Source: an uncultured Oscillospiraceae bacterium (lineage in GTDB: Bacteria; Bacillota; Clostridia; Oscillospirales; Oscillospiraceae). Taken from it: 64,000 nt of DNA. Location: the NCBI GenBank assembly GCA_944385535.1, contig CALWXR010000001.1, forward strand, positions 62,001 through 126,000, given 5' to 3'. Of this stretch, positions 55,688 through 64,000 are shown piece by piece. Within the stretch, counting starts at the first letter, position 1, and each line of letters begins with the position of its first letter. A program made the translations under genes and the position numbers. The notes below the pieces were generated by a model. It did no database searches, was not told the DNA's origin, and saw nothing but the letters and a program-made list of their open reading frames with translations.

Positions 55688-55741
55688 CTGAGGACAGATG
55701 GGACAAGCGGCGGCAGCCGCTCCGCTGTCCTCAGTTTTTTT
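55688..55741 (+). terminator. Strong terminator hairpin directly before a transglutaminase gene
   Basis: Perfect ten-base outer stem 55688-55697 (CTGAGGACAG) with 55725-55734, an inner AGCGGC/GCCGCT stem, then seven T. The next gene starts 17 bases later. It may be an attenuator in that gene's leader or the end of an unrecognised small RNA. Confidence 0.8.
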
Positions 55742-55758
55742 GGGGAAGGGTGAAAGCT

Positions 55759-56661
55759 ATGGAAGGCAAATACAGACGAGGGAGTACCGGCGGATCCCGG
55801 CGTGAGAAGAAAAGAAAAGCCCGCCCTGTCCGGTGGGGCGCCGTCGGGCTGCTGGCCGCGGCCGCTCTGCTCTTTGCTTTCAAGCTTCCGGTGGCGGACT
55901 GGCTGGCGGTGTCCTCCTCTGCCACAACCGTCCCGGCGGATGAAACGGCCCCGGAGATTCTGGGGGTGAAGGATTTAATCGTCTACGCAGGAGACACGGT
56001 TTCCTACCGGAAGGATGTGGACGTAATCGACAACCGGGATCAGGGACTTGAGCTGCAAGTGGACAGCACCGGAGTGGATCTGTCCACCCCCGGGGAATAT
56101 TCCGTGATCTATACCGCCGTTGACAGCGCGGGAAACAAAACGGAAATCCAGGCCACGGTCACGGTGCTGCAGACCCAGGAGGCGAGAGAGCCCGTGGACG
56201 CTGCTGACGAGAAGGCGGATCAGATCCTCCAAACCCTGATCCAGCCGGGAATGTCCGTGGAAGATCAGGTGGAGGCCATTTATGACTGGATGCAGGACAA
56301 CTGCCGCTACAGCAACGCCTCGGAGCATACCGACTGGCGTCAGGCGGGATATGAAATGCTCATTGAACGCCGGGGAGACTGCTTCGGCTACTTCGGCGCT
56401 TCCAAGCTGATGTTTGAGCGGCTGGGGATCCCCAACATCGACGTGACCAAGGTTCCCCAATTCCAGGAGGACAGCCAGCATTTTTGGAGCCTGGTCAGCG
56501 TGGACGGCGGGAATACCTACTACCACTTTGACTGCACCCCCCGGCTGAATCAGGCCGACTTATGCCTGATTACCGACCAGGCCCTGGACGCCTACTCCCG
56601 GGAAAACGGGGGCAGCCACAACCGGGATACCTCCCTGTATCCCACTACCCCGGAGGAATGA
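55759..56661 (+). CDS. Membrane-anchored transglutaminase-like protein with Ig-like domain
   Basis: 300 residues from the ATG at 55759, nine bases after GAAGGG; a GTG at 55750 touches that site. A basic N-terminus, one membrane segment (about 30-52), a DUF5011-like Ig domain ('APEILGVKDLIVYAGDTVSY' to 'QATVTVLQ') and a transglutaminase-like domain with the triad C208 (GDCFGY), H241 (HFWSLV) and D258 (HFDCTP). It could cross-link or cleave surface proteins. Its stop overlaps an ATG that precedes the racemase start by two codons, so it is co-expressed with that cluster. Confidence 0.85.
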   Translation: MEGKYRRGSTGGSRREKKRKARPVRWGAVGLLAAAALLFAFKLPVADWLAVSSSATTVPADETAPEILGVKDLIVYAGDTVSYRKDVDVIDNRDQGLELQVDSTGVDLSTPGEYSVIYTAVDSAGNKTEIQATVTVLQTQEAREPVDAADEKADQILQTLIQPGMSVEDQVEAIYDWMQDNCRYSNASEHTDWRQAGYEMLIERRGDCFGYFGASKLMFERLGIPNIDVTKVPQFQEDSQHFWSLVSVDGGNTYYHFDCTPRLNQADLCLITDQALDAYSRENGGSHNRDTSLYPTTPEE

Positions 56662-56663
56662 GG

Positions 56664-57380
56664 ATGGAACACCCGGTTTTAGGCGTGATCGGCGGCATGG
56701 GCCCGGGAGCCACCGCCTGTTTTATGGAGCGGGTGCTGGAAATGACCCGGGCGGAGCGGGAGCAGGAGCACCTGGATATGATCGTATACAACTGCCCTTC
56801 CATCCCAGATCGAACCGCCGCCATTCTGGATCCCAAGGCCCCCTCGCCCCTGCCCAAGCTGCTGGCCGCGGCCGGGGCTCTGGAAGCGCAGGGCGTAGAT
56901 CAGATCGCCATTCCCTGCGTCACCGCCCACCACTACTATGACCAGCTGGCACAGGCGGTGTCCACCCCTGTGATCCACGGAGTGCGGGAGACGGCGGCGT
57001 ACTTAAAGGAGCTGGGGGTAGTCCGGGCGGGGGTGCTGGCCACCGACGGCACGCTGGCGGCTGGGCTGTTTGACCGGGCATTGGAAGCGCGGGGGATCGA
57101 ACCGGTGTACCCCTCCCGGTTCCGGCAGCAGGACGTGATGGAGCTGATCTACCGCTGTGTCAAGGCGGGGAGAAGGGTGGATCCGGCCCTGTTTGACCAG
57201 GTGGGGGAGAGCCTGCGCCGTCAGGGGGCGGAGGTGATTGTGCTGGGCTGCACCGAGCTTTCCCTGATGAAAAGCGGCGCTTCCCTGGGGCCGGGATATT
57301 TGGACGTTCTGGATGTGCTGGCACGGCAGGCGGTACTCCGGTGCGGCAAGCCCCTGAAGGCCCGGCTTTTGGTGACATAG
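56664..57380 (+). CDS. Aspartate/glutamate racemase family protein
   Basis: 238 residues from the ATG at 56664, seven bases after GGAGG; an ATG at 56658 touches that site. 'VIGGMGPGATACFM' is the family N-terminus. The two catalytic cysteines are in 'VYNCPSIPDR' and in 'VLGCTELSL'. These cofactor-independent enzymes interconvert L- and D-Asp or Glu. Being placed between a transglutaminase and a DltA-like ligase, it may supply a D-amino acid for the downstream ligase. Which amino acid cannot be read from sequence. Confidence 0.87.
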   Translation: MEHPVLGVIGGMGPGATACFMERVLEMTRAEREQEHLDMIVYNCPSIPDRTAAILDPKAPSPLPKLLAAAGALEAQGVDQIAIPCVTAHHYYDQLAQAVSTPVIHGVRETAAYLKELGVVRAGVLATDGTLAAGLFDRALEARGIEPVYPSRFRQQDVMELIYRCVKAGRRVDPALFDQVGESLRRQGAEVIVLGCTELSLMKSGASLGPGYLDVLDVLARQAVLRCGKPLKARLLVT

Positions 57381-57405
57381 AAAGAAGAGACAGGAGGAAT
57401 CTCCA

Positions 57406-58905
57406 TTGAAAAACATTCTGGAATACTTAGAGCGCACGGCACGGCGATTACCCTACAGCGAGGCGTTTACCGACGGAAGCTTCTCCATGAATTTTCAGGA
57501 GGTTTACAACCAGGCCCGGGGCGTTGGCTCCGCCCTGTACCGGGCGGGGATCTACAGACGGCCGGTGGTGGTGCTTATGGACAAGCACCCCCGGGCCATA
57601 ACCGCCTTCCTGGGGGTCATATACGGGGGCAATTACTATGTGAGCCTGGACGCCCGGATGCCCCGGCAGCGGCTCCAGCGGATCCTGGGCACCCTGGAGC
57701 CGGGGGCTATGATCTACGACGAAACCAACGCCTCTTTGGCCCGGGAGCTGGAATTCCGGGGAGAGCGGTTTGCCTATGAAAAGCTGGCTTTTGGCTCCAT
57801 CCACGAGGAGGAGCTTCGGCGGATCCGGGAAAAGCAGCTGGATACAGATCCCATTTACATCGTGTTTACCTCCGGCTCCACGGGAGATCCCAAGGGGGTC
57901 GTCGGCTGTCATCGGGGGGTGATCGACTACATCCAGCAGCTGTGCCCGGTGCTCGGGGTGGATGAAACCACGGTCTTTGGCAATCAGGCGCCCCTGCATG
58001 TGGACGCCTGCCTGAAGGAGATCCTCCCCACGCTGAAATGCGGGGCAAAAACCGTTCTGATCCCCAAGGAAAATTTCCTCTTCCCGGTGAAGCTGGTGGA
58101 GTTTCTCAATGAACATAAGATCAATACCCTGTGCTGGGTAGTGTCGGCCCTTACCTTCCTTTCCTCCCTGGGAACCTTTGACAAGGTCAGGCCCAAATAT
58201 CTGCGAACCGTGGCCTTTGCCAGCGAGGTGTTTCCCATCCGCCAGTTTCAGATCTGGCGGAAGGCCCTGTCGGAGACCCGCTTTTTCAACCTCTACGGCC
58301 CTACGGAGACCACGGGGATCTGCTGTTACTACCAGGTAGATCGGGATTTTTCCGAAGGGGAGACCATTCCCGTGGGGCGGCCCTTTCCCAATACGGAAAT
58401 ATTGCTGCTCACCCAGGCGGATACCCTGGCGGGCCCCGGGGAACCGGGGGAGATCTGCATCCGGGGCTCCCGGCTGACCTTGGGCTACTACGGCGATCCG
58501 GAACGCACCGCCGCCGCCTTTCCCCAGAACCCCTTAAACCGGCTCTACCCGGAGCGGATCTACCGCACGGGAGACCTGGGGAAATACAACGAACGGGAGG
58601 AACTGGTGTTTCTGGGCCGGAAGGATAACCAGATCAAGCACATGGGACACCGGATCGAGCTGGGAGAGATCGAGGCGGCGGCTGCCTGGCACCGGAACGT
58701 GCAAAGCGCCTGCTGCCTGTATGACAAAGAGCAGTGCCGGCTGACCCTGTACTACGTGGGCGGGGCGGAGCAGCGGGACGTGGCGGTATGGCTGAAGGAA
58801 AAGCTGCCCCGGTATATGATGCCCCACACCATCGTGAAAATCGCCGCCATGCCACTGACCCCCAACGGAAAGATCGACCGCCGGGGCCTGGGGGCGTTGG
58901 GGTAA
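57406..58905 (+). CDS. DltA-like amino-acid-adenylating ligase
   Basis: 499 residues with a TTG start eight bases after AGGAGG. ANL-family adenylation enzyme: P-loop FTSGSTGDPKG (about 165), NLYGPTETT, YRTGDLGKY and the C-terminal catalytic Lys in NGKIDRRG. It is closest in size and layout to DltA, which loads D-alanine on a carrier protein. The Asp that binds the amino group appears kept (PLHVDACLKEI). The segment that in DltA reads FCGE reads FASE here, so the Cys linked with D-Ala choice is replaced. A different substrate is possible. Confidence 0.85.
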   Translation: MKNILEYLERTARRLPYSEAFTDGSFSMNFQEVYNQARGVGSALYRAGIYRRPVVVLMDKHPRAITAFLGVIYGGNYYVSLDARMPRQRLQRILGTLEPGAMIYDETNASLARELEFRGERFAYEKLAFGSIHEEELRRIREKQLDTDPIYIVFTSGSTGDPKGVVGCHRGVIDYIQQLCPVLGVDETTVFGNQAPLHVDACLKEILPTLKCGAKTVLIPKENFLFPVKLVEFLNEHKINTLCWVVSALTFLSSLGTFDKVRPKYLRTVAFASEVFPIRQFQIWRKALSETRFFNLYGPTETTGICCYYQVDRDFSEGETIPVGRPFPNTEILLLTQADTLAGPGEPGEICIRGSRLTLGYYGDPERTAAAFPQNPLNRLYPERIYRTGDLGKYNEREELVFLGRKDNQIKHMGHRIELGEIEAAAAWHRNVQSACCLYDKEQCRLTLYYVGGAEQRDVAVWLKEKLPRYMMPHTIVKIAAMPLTPNGKIDRRGLGALG

Positions 58906-59303
58906 CAGGTAAGCGTGAATCGTGAAGCGGTGTTTTTCTTCGGAAAATGATTGGAAAGGGAGGGCGGAGGCGGAACGCGGTTCGTAGTACTTGCTGCACC
59001 AAACTCCTGTCATCTCGAGCGAGCAAAGCGAGTCGAGAGATCCACGCACTTACCACCTGTAATCATGCAGGTGGTTGCCGGGGCGGAAAAATAAGGAAGG
59101 GGGAGTGCGTGCCATTCATCGGCGTGCATTCCATGCGTAAGTGCGTGGATCTCTCGACTTCGCTCGAGATGACATGATTTTAACTGCCCGCCATTCAACG
59201 GCCGCTTCTGTTTGTTCTACACGCTCTCTCAGCCACGGAGAAAGCCGTGACAAGGGGCTCTCAGCCGTTTTTTACAGTCTTTCAGAAAGAGAGGAAACGG
59301 AAT
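58906..59303. repeat. Intergenic region with a long imperfect inverted repeat
   Basis: About 400 bases between the ligase and carrier genes. Arms at 59008-59053 and 59137-59174 are complementary, apart from eight extra bases in the left arm, and carry the CATCTCGAG...GAGAGATC pattern. A smaller hairpin (CACCTG/CAGGTG) lies at 59054-59073. It appears to be an inserted intergenic repeat that splits an otherwise tight operon. Confidence 0.75.
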
Positions 59304-59531
59304 ATGGAAACGTTGGCAAGCATCTTATCGGAGCTTCACCCGGAGGTGGACTTTTCTTTGGATCACCGGTTGATTGAGGAGGGGATCCTGGATTCCTTTG
59401 ACATCGTTACCCTGGTTTCGGAGATCGACGACCGGTTCGGGGTGGTGATCCCGGCCCAGGAGCTGACGCCGGAGAATTTCGCTTCGGTGAGGACGCTGTA
59501 TAATCTGATTGTGAAGCTAAAGGAAAACTGA
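59304..59531 (+). CDS. Acyl carrier protein, DltC-like
   Basis: 75 residues from the ATG at 59304 (site AGAGGAAA). The phosphopantetheine serine is S31 in EEGILDSFDIV, where the ILDSF motif matches DltC-type and other amino-acyl carrier proteins. The four-helix size is normal. It would receive the activated amino acid from the upstream DltA-like ligase and present it to the MBOAT protein encoded one base downstream. It needs a host phosphopantetheinyl transferase. Confidence 0.9.
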   Translation: METLASILSELHPEVDFSLDHRLIEEGILDSFDIVTLVSEIDDRFGVVIPAQELTPENFASVRTLYNLIVKLKEN

Positions 59532-59532
59532 T

Positions 59533-61038
59533 ATGGGCTTTACCACTGTGAAATTCGCCCTGTTCTTTCTGGCCCTGCTGATTGTATACTACCGTCTGCC
59601 GGGGAAGGGACAACGGGCGGTGCTGTTGGCGGGAAGCTGGTGCTTCGCCCTGGCGGATGGGTGGAGGAGCCTTTTGATGCTGCTGACCACCACAGTCACC
59701 GCCTGGGCCGCCGGGTATGTGATGGGGGAAAATCAATCCTGCCTGGGCGGCAAGAAGGCCAGGGCGGCCAACCGGCCCTGGATGGCGGGATGGACGATCC
59801 TGAACCTGACCGTCCTCGTGCTTTGGAAGCTGTGCCAGAGCGAGACGGCCTCCCGGGCCCTGGCGGGCGGGGACATGGCGTTTCTGACCCGGGGGCTGCC
59901 CCTGGGAATCTCCTTTTACACCTTGCAGGCTATGAGCTATGTGCTGGATGTGTACCAGGGCAAGGTGGAGCCGGAGAAGAATTTTCTGAAGCTGGCCCTG
60001 TTTACCGGTTTCTTTCCCCAGCTGGTTCAGGGACCCATCAGCCGGTATGGGCAGCTTGGCAATCAGTTCGGGGAGCGCCGGGACTACGAGAAGAAACAGG
60101 TGTCCTTCGGCATGCAGCGGATGCTCTGGGGCAGCTTCAAAAAGCTGGTGATCGCCGACCGGATGGCGGTGGCGGTGACGGCCCTGAAGGATCCTCAGTA
60201 CACCGGCGGGGCCTTCTTCCTGCTCACCCTGTTTTACGCGGTGCAGATCTACGCCGATTTTACGGGGGGCATCGACATGGCCCTGGGCGCGGCCCAGGCC
60301 TTCGGCGTCACCCTGCCGGAGAACTTTATCCACCCCTTCTTTTCCAAAAACATCGCCGAATACTGGCGGCGCTGGCACGCCACATTAGGCGGCTGGATGA
60401 AGGAGTATGTGTTTTACCCCGTTTCCGTGAGCGCGCCGGTGCGGCGTCTGAGCAAAGCCGCCCGGAAAAAGTGGCCGGGATTCGGCAAACGGCTTCCCGT
60501 ATACGGAGCGACCCTGGTCACCTGGCTGGCTACCGGCCTTTGGCACGGGGTCACCCCCAACTTTGTTGTGTGGGGCATGCTCAACTGCCTGGTGATCGTG
60601 ATCTCCCAGGAGCTGACCCCTCTGTACCGGAAATTCCACAGCCGTTTCCGCTGGAAGGAGAAGGGCTGGTACGGCGGCTTTGAGATGGTGCGGATGTTCC
60701 TGCTCATGAACCTGATCCGCGCCTGCGATCTGTTCCCCAACGTGGGGGAATACTTCCGGCGGCTGGGTTCTTTGTTCACCGGCTTTTCCCTCTCCGACTT
60801 CGCCTGTCTGGATCAGCTGGGCCTTACCGCCCTGGACTACGGGATCCTGCTGGCGGGGGTGGCGGTGATGGCTGCCGTCAGCCTGGTGCAGGTGAAGCAG
60901 GGCAGTATCCGGGAGAAGCTGTGGCGGCGGCCGGTACTCCGGTTGGCGCTGGGCTTCGGGCTGTTTTTGACCGTGCTGCTCATGGGCTGGTACGGCGTGG
61001 GCTATGAGGCCGGCGACTTTATCTATAATCAGTTTTAG
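59533..61038 (+). CDS. DltB-like MBOAT transferase
   Basis: 501 residues, polytopic with about eleven membrane segments. MBOAT landmarks: 'PLGISFYTLQAMSYVLDVYQG', 'YWRRWHATLGGWMKEYVFYP' and the catalytic His in TGLWHGVTPNFVVWG. Placed directly after a carrier protein and before an SGNH-like protein, it matches DltB in a Dlt-type pathway, passing the carried group across the membrane. It differs from the AlgI-like MBOAT at 48.7 kb in sequence and context. Confidence 0.9.
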   Translation: MGFTTVKFALFFLALLIVYYRLPGKGQRAVLLAGSWCFALADGWRSLLMLLTTTVTAWAAGYVMGENQSCLGGKKARAANRPWMAGWTILNLTVLVLWKLCQSETASRALAGGDMAFLTRGLPLGISFYTLQAMSYVLDVYQGKVEPEKNFLKLALFTGFFPQLVQGPISRYGQLGNQFGERRDYEKKQVSFGMQRMLWGSFKKLVIADRMAVAVTALKDPQYTGGAFFLLTLFYAVQIYADFTGGIDMALGAAQAFGVTLPENFIHPFFSKNIAEYWRRWHATLGGWMKEYVFYPVSVSAPVRRLSKAARKKWPGFGKRLPVYGATLVTWLATGLWHGVTPNFVVWGMLNCLVIVISQELTPLYRKFHSRFRWKEKGWYGGFEMVRMFLLMNLIRACDLFPNVGEYFRRLGSLFTGFSLSDFACLDQLGLTALDYGILLAGVAVMAAVSLVQVKQGSIREKLWRRPVLRLALGFGLFLTVLLMGWYGVGYEAGDFIYNQF

Positions 61039-61049
61039 GAGGGCGGAGG

Positions 61050-62096
61050 ATGAAAAAACTTGCCGCCGGGGCCCTGTGTCTGGCCCTGCTTTGGCTGCTT
61101 CAGGCCCTGCTGATGCCAAAATATATGACCTCCACCCCGGAAGGGGCCATGATCCGGGAGTACTACGACAGCGCCGGGGATCACAATGTGATCTTTACCG
61201 GCGACTGCGAGGTGTATGAGAATTTCTCCCCGGTCACATTGTGGGAGGAGCACGGGATCAACGCCTGGATCCGGGGCAGCCCCCAGCAGACCATCTGGCA
61301 GTCCTACTATCTCATGGAGGAAACATTGGAATATGAGACGCCGGACGTTATGGTGTACAACGTGTTCGCCATGTGTTACGACACCCCGGAAAGTACCGGC
61401 AGCCAAAGCCGCCGGGAGGCCTACAACCGGATCACCCTGGACGGTATGAAATGGTCTTTCTCCAAGTGGAAGGCCGTTCAGGCGTCTCTGACGGAAGAGG
61501 AAAAGCAGTGGGAAGGGATTCTCACCTACCTGTTTCCCATTCTGCGCTTCCATGACCGGTGGGCTCAGCTGACCAAGGAGGATGTTACCTATCTGTTTCA
61601 TCGGGATACGGTGACCTACAACGGCTATCTGATGCAGACCGGGGTAAAGCCTATGACCGAGGCCCATGTGACGGCCCCCAGGGCGGATTATACCTTCGGG
61701 GAGAACAGTTGGTACTATTTGGAGAAGATGGCGGCGCTTTGCCGGGATCATGGGGTTCAGCTGGTGCTGATCAAATCCCCCACCCTGTATCCCGCCTGGT
61801 GGCCGGAGTGGGAAAGCCAGATTGAGGACTTTGCCCGGGAACAGAATCTATTGTACGTGAACATGCTGGAATACCAGCAGGAGCTGGGGATCGACTGGAA
61901 CCAGGATACCTACGATACCGGGCTGCATTTGAACGTATACGGGGCGGAGAAGGCCAGCCGCTGGTTCGGACGGATCCTGGCGGAGGAATGCGGCGTCCCG
62001 GATCGCCGGGGAGAGAAGGAGTTGTCTGCCCAATGGGAACAGACCATCCAGCAATACCAGCGGCAAAAAGCGGAAGCAAAGGAGGAAACCCAATGA
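61050..62096 (+). CDS. SGNH-like surface transferase (DltD-position), Cys at nucleophile site
   Basis: 348 residues. A single N-terminal membrane anchor (about 4-22) precedes an external SGNH-like domain. The first motif reads FTGDCEVYEN with C53 where GDS(L) hydrolases have Ser, and the last block has H293 in DTGLHLNVYG with Asp nearby. 'VLIKSPTLYPAWW' lies between. In the gene order it occupies the place of DltD, so it may hand the amino-acyl group to a wall polymer through a cysteine thioester. That mechanism is inferred. Confidence 0.78.
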   Translation: MKKLAAGALCLALLWLLQALLMPKYMTSTPEGAMIREYYDSAGDHNVIFTGDCEVYENFSPVTLWEEHGINAWIRGSPQQTIWQSYYLMEETLEYETPDVMVYNVFAMCYDTPESTGSQSRREAYNRITLDGMKWSFSKWKAVQASLTEEEKQWEGILTYLFPILRFHDRWAQLTKEDVTYLFHRDTVTYNGYLMQTGVKPMTEAHVTAPRADYTFGENSWYYLEKMAALCRDHGVQLVLIKSPTLYPAWWPEWESQIEDFAREQNLLYVNMLEYQQELGIDWNQDTYDTGLHLNVYGAEKASRWFGRILAEECGVPDRRGEKELSAQWEQTIQQYQRQKAEAKEETQ

Positions 62097-62554
62097 AATG
62101 CTTGCTTTGTTTAATTTTGTGTGTAATCCTGTCCGGGTGCGCCGGAGAACAGCCGGACACCGTCCAGGGCATGGGACTGACCTACCAAGGAACCAGAATC
62201 ACCATTCAGGCCCCCGCGGCCCCGGTGCTGGAGGCCCTGGGAGAGGCGAAAACCTGCACCCAGGAGCCCAGCTGCGCCTTTGAGGGTATGGACAAAACCT
62301 ACTTTTACGGAAGCTTTTATCTCACCACCTATCCGGCCCAGGACGGCGAGCGGATCCTGGGGCTGTGGTTTGCCGACGATGGGATCGCCACCGACGAGGG
62401 CATCACCATCGGATCCCGGCGGGAGGAAGTGGAGCAGGCCTACGGCGCCTTTACCGGAGACAGCTGCCAGATTTCCGGTGAGGAGGCCGCTTTAACGGTG
62501 ATGCTGGAAGGGGACGCGGTCACCGGCGTCCGGTATGACGCCTGCCTGGAATGA
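62093..62554 (+). CDS. Small lipoprotein ending the Dlt-like cluster
   Basis: 153 residues from the ATG at 62093, which overlaps the upstream stop as ATGA. The signal peptide ends in ILSGC (lipid-modified Cys 16). The mature part has 'TIGSRREEVEQAYGAF', a short motif seen in BamE/SmpA-like and related small domains that bind envelope partners. Not assigned to a family. Tight coupling suggests an accessory role in the surface-modification pathway. Confidence 0.75.
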   Translation: MKCLLCLILCVILSGCAGEQPDTVQGMGLTYQGTRITIQAPAAPVLEALGEAKTCTQEPSCAFEGMDKTYFYGSFYLTTYPAQDGERILGLWFADDGIATDEGITIGSRREEVEQAYGAFTGDSCQISGEEAALTVMLEGDAVTGVRYDACLE

Positions 62555-62585
62555 TGGAGAAAAACAGGATGTTCTGTCGGTTCTC

Positions 62586-62613
62586 TTGACACTGGCGGAA
62601 GATCCGATATAAT
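62586..62613 (+). promoter_or_regulatory. Consensus promoter for the last transglutaminase gene
   Basis: TTGACA at 62586-62591, 16-base spacer, TATAAT at 62608-62613. Both hexamers are perfect; the start codon is 73 bases downstream. Confidence 0.85.
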
Positions 62614-62685
62614 AAACATAGAATGCTGGCAAAAGATACCGGGCAAGATCTGCCCATTGCATGAATGATAAGGAGGACGGATCCA

Positions 62686-64000
62686 ATGAAAAAGATGATG
62701 GCTAAGGCGGCCGCGCTGCTGATGGTTCTGAGCGTGGTGTTGAGCCTGACGCCTTTCCCGGCTCTGGCGGAGGCCAGCGCATCCGGAAGCGTCACCACCA
62801 TCCCGGCGGCGGACAACATGCCGGACAATGAGGAACTGTTTGCCGGATACTTAGGCCGACAGATGACCAGAAGCCTCGACGGGGAAGTCAGTACCTTCGC
62901 CGCGGCGGCAGGAAGCCAGCTGGATGAGGTGAACGGGGCGATCTACAATCAGCTGAAAACCTTCGTAAAGACGGTGGCCGACGGCACGGTAAGCTCCACG
63001 GTTTGCATCCTGGACATAACGCCCTTTGAAAAAAGCCTAAAGTGGAGTACCACCGACTGGGGCGCCGTGACGGATGAACAGGGCAAGCTGACCCAGGAAG
63101 TCCAGGAAAAGGTCAAAGGCAAATTCCTGGATACGGTGGATATGAACAAGATCATGAGCTGCCTGATGGCGGACTGCCCCTACGAGCTGTACTGGTTTAA
63201 CAGGATCGACGGCGTTCGCACGGACTACGGCATCCGCTATGTAAGCGACACCATTTCCATTTCCTATATTAATGTTTCCCTGGCGGTGGCGGACAGCTTC
63301 CGGGCAGGGGGCACGGAGTATTATACGGTGTATCAATCCAAAACCACCGCCGCGGCCCAGGTGGTGCAGAAGGCGGAGACCATTGTGAAGGAGCAGGAAG
63401 AAAAGACCGACGAGGAAAAGCTGGGGGCTTACCGCCAGGCCATCTGTGATCGGGTGTCCTATGATTCGTTGGCGGCGGAGGAGGAAAAGCCGGAATCCGG
63501 CGACGCCTGGCAGATTGTCTATGTGTTTGACGATGACTACACCACCAACGTGGTCTGCGAGGGCTATTCCAAAGCCTTCCAGTATCTGTGCGATCTGACG
63601 GACTTTGAACAGGAGATCACCTGTGTCAGCGTCAGCGGTACCCTGGCTGTGAGCGGGCAGGAGCCTGAGGCGCATATGTGGAATGTGGTGACCATTGACG
63701 GGGTCAACTACCTGGCGGACGTGACCAATTCCGACAAAGGTACCCTGGGGGCCGGAGGAGGGCTGTTCCTGGTCCAGGGGGAAAGCAGCGATGGCGGCAA
63801 AACCCACACCCTGACCCTGGGGGAAACGACCCTTACATACACCTATGACGAAAGCCAGAAGGACCTGTATTGTGAGGGCTATCTGCTGCTGGGAAGCCAG
63901 AGCCAGCCCCACACCCACACCATGACCAAGGTGGAGGCGCAGCCGTCCACCTGCCAGACCCAGGGCAATCAGGCCTACTATTACTGTTCCGGCTGCAAAG
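62686..64000 (+). CDS. Secreted transglutaminase-like protein, 3' end off the window
   Basis: At least 438 residues from the ATG at 62686 (site AAGGAGG); the frame is open at the window end. A signal peptide is cut near ALA (about 29). A region of about 200 residues with no recognised domain precedes a transglutaminase-like domain with the triad C291 (VVCEGYSKAF), H330 (HMWNVV) and D345 (LADVTNS). After about 400 a Cys/His-containing repeat begins ('HTHTMTKVEAQPSTCQTQG', 'CSGCK') as in many surface proteins of gut Firmicutes. It probably acts on cell-surface or peptide substrates. Confidence 0.87.
   Translation, partial: MKKMMAKAAALLMVLSVVLSLTPFPALAEASASGSVTTIPAADNMPDNEELFAGYLGRQMTRSLDGEVSTFAAAAGSQLDEVNGAIYNQLKTFVKTVADGTVSSTVCILDITPFEKSLKWSTTDWGAVTDEQGKLTQEVQEKVKGKFLDTVDMNKIMSCLMADCPYELYWFNRIDGVRTDYGIRYVSDTISISYINVSLAVADSFRAGGTEYYTVYQSKTTAAAQVVQKAETIVKEQEEKTDEEKLGAYRQAICDRVSYDSLAAEEEKPESGDAWQIVYVFDDDYTTNVVCEGYSKAFQYLCDLTDFEQEITCVSVSGTLAVSGQEPEAHMWNVVTIDGVNYLADVTNSDKGTLGAGGGLFLVQGESSDGGKTHTLTLGETTLTYTYDESQKDLYCEGYLLLGSQSQPHTHTMTKVEAQPSTCQTQGNQAYYYCSGCK

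Noticed and set aside
1..64000. CRISPR arrays, rRNA operons and complete tRNA genes
   Set aside because: No regularly spaced repeats, no rRNA-like sequence and only a 3' tRNA fragment at 48291-48347 were seen.

Overview
The window looks like chromosome of a gut Clostridia of the Oscillospirales type (Faecalibacterium/Flavonifractor-like). This rests on GC-rich Firmicutes-style genes with strong AGGAGG ribosome sites, a CD1107/CD1108/Maff2/PrgI-type conjugation module, and intergenic palindromes of the kind common in these genomes. The species is inferred, not proven.

Region 1 (1-11.6 kb) is a sugar-uptake locus. It holds the end of a PfkB sugar kinase, a ROK regulator with a consensus promoter, and a tightly coupled sensor operon. 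That operon encodes a membrane-anchored sugar-binding protein, a NarL-type histidine kinase, a LuxR-type response regulator and a solute-binding lipoprotein. A HAD phosphatase and a complete multiple-monosaccharide ABC transporter (gguA-gguB-chvE order) follow. The simplest reading is that the sensor operon detects a sugar and controls the transporter.

Region 2 (about 12.2-48.35 kb) is an integrative and conjugative element of the Tn1549-like type, almost entirely on the minus strand. From right to left it carries antirepressor, replication initiator, DnaC-like loader, ParB, PcfB, VirD4, two Maff2 pilin-like proteins, VirB6, PrgI (VirB3), VirB4, a cell-wall hydrolase, DUF4315, DUF4366, topoisomerase III, YodL, TTRAP, a 2672-residue ArdC/methylase/helicase fusion, MobC and a MOBP relaxase. 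No integrase is visible. The right edge coincides with a 3' fragment of tRNA-Leu(UAA), a probable attachment site; no matching intact tRNA-Leu lies to the left inside the window. Cargo includes a secreted metallo-beta-lactamase-fold protein with a symmetric four-half-site operator, a NADAR protein, and an AT-rich 1078-residue nuclease-STAND NTPase (43.9-47.1 kb) that is the best candidate for an undescribed anti-phage system. A 23-bp palindrome recurs four times, only in this element.

Region 3 (48.4-64 kb) is devoted to the cell surface. An AlgI-type MBOAT acyltransferase and a DHHW protein form one acylation pair. A two-component system with an attached exported protein follows. A second cluster encodes a transglutaminase, an Asp/Glu racemase, a DltA-like adenylating enzyme, a carrier protein, a DltB-like MBOAT, an SGNH-like protein with cysteine at the nucleophile position, and a lipoprotein. 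This resembles a Dlt pathway coupled to its own racemase, possibly decorating the surface with a D-amino acid other than alanine. The window ends inside a second secreted transglutaminase.
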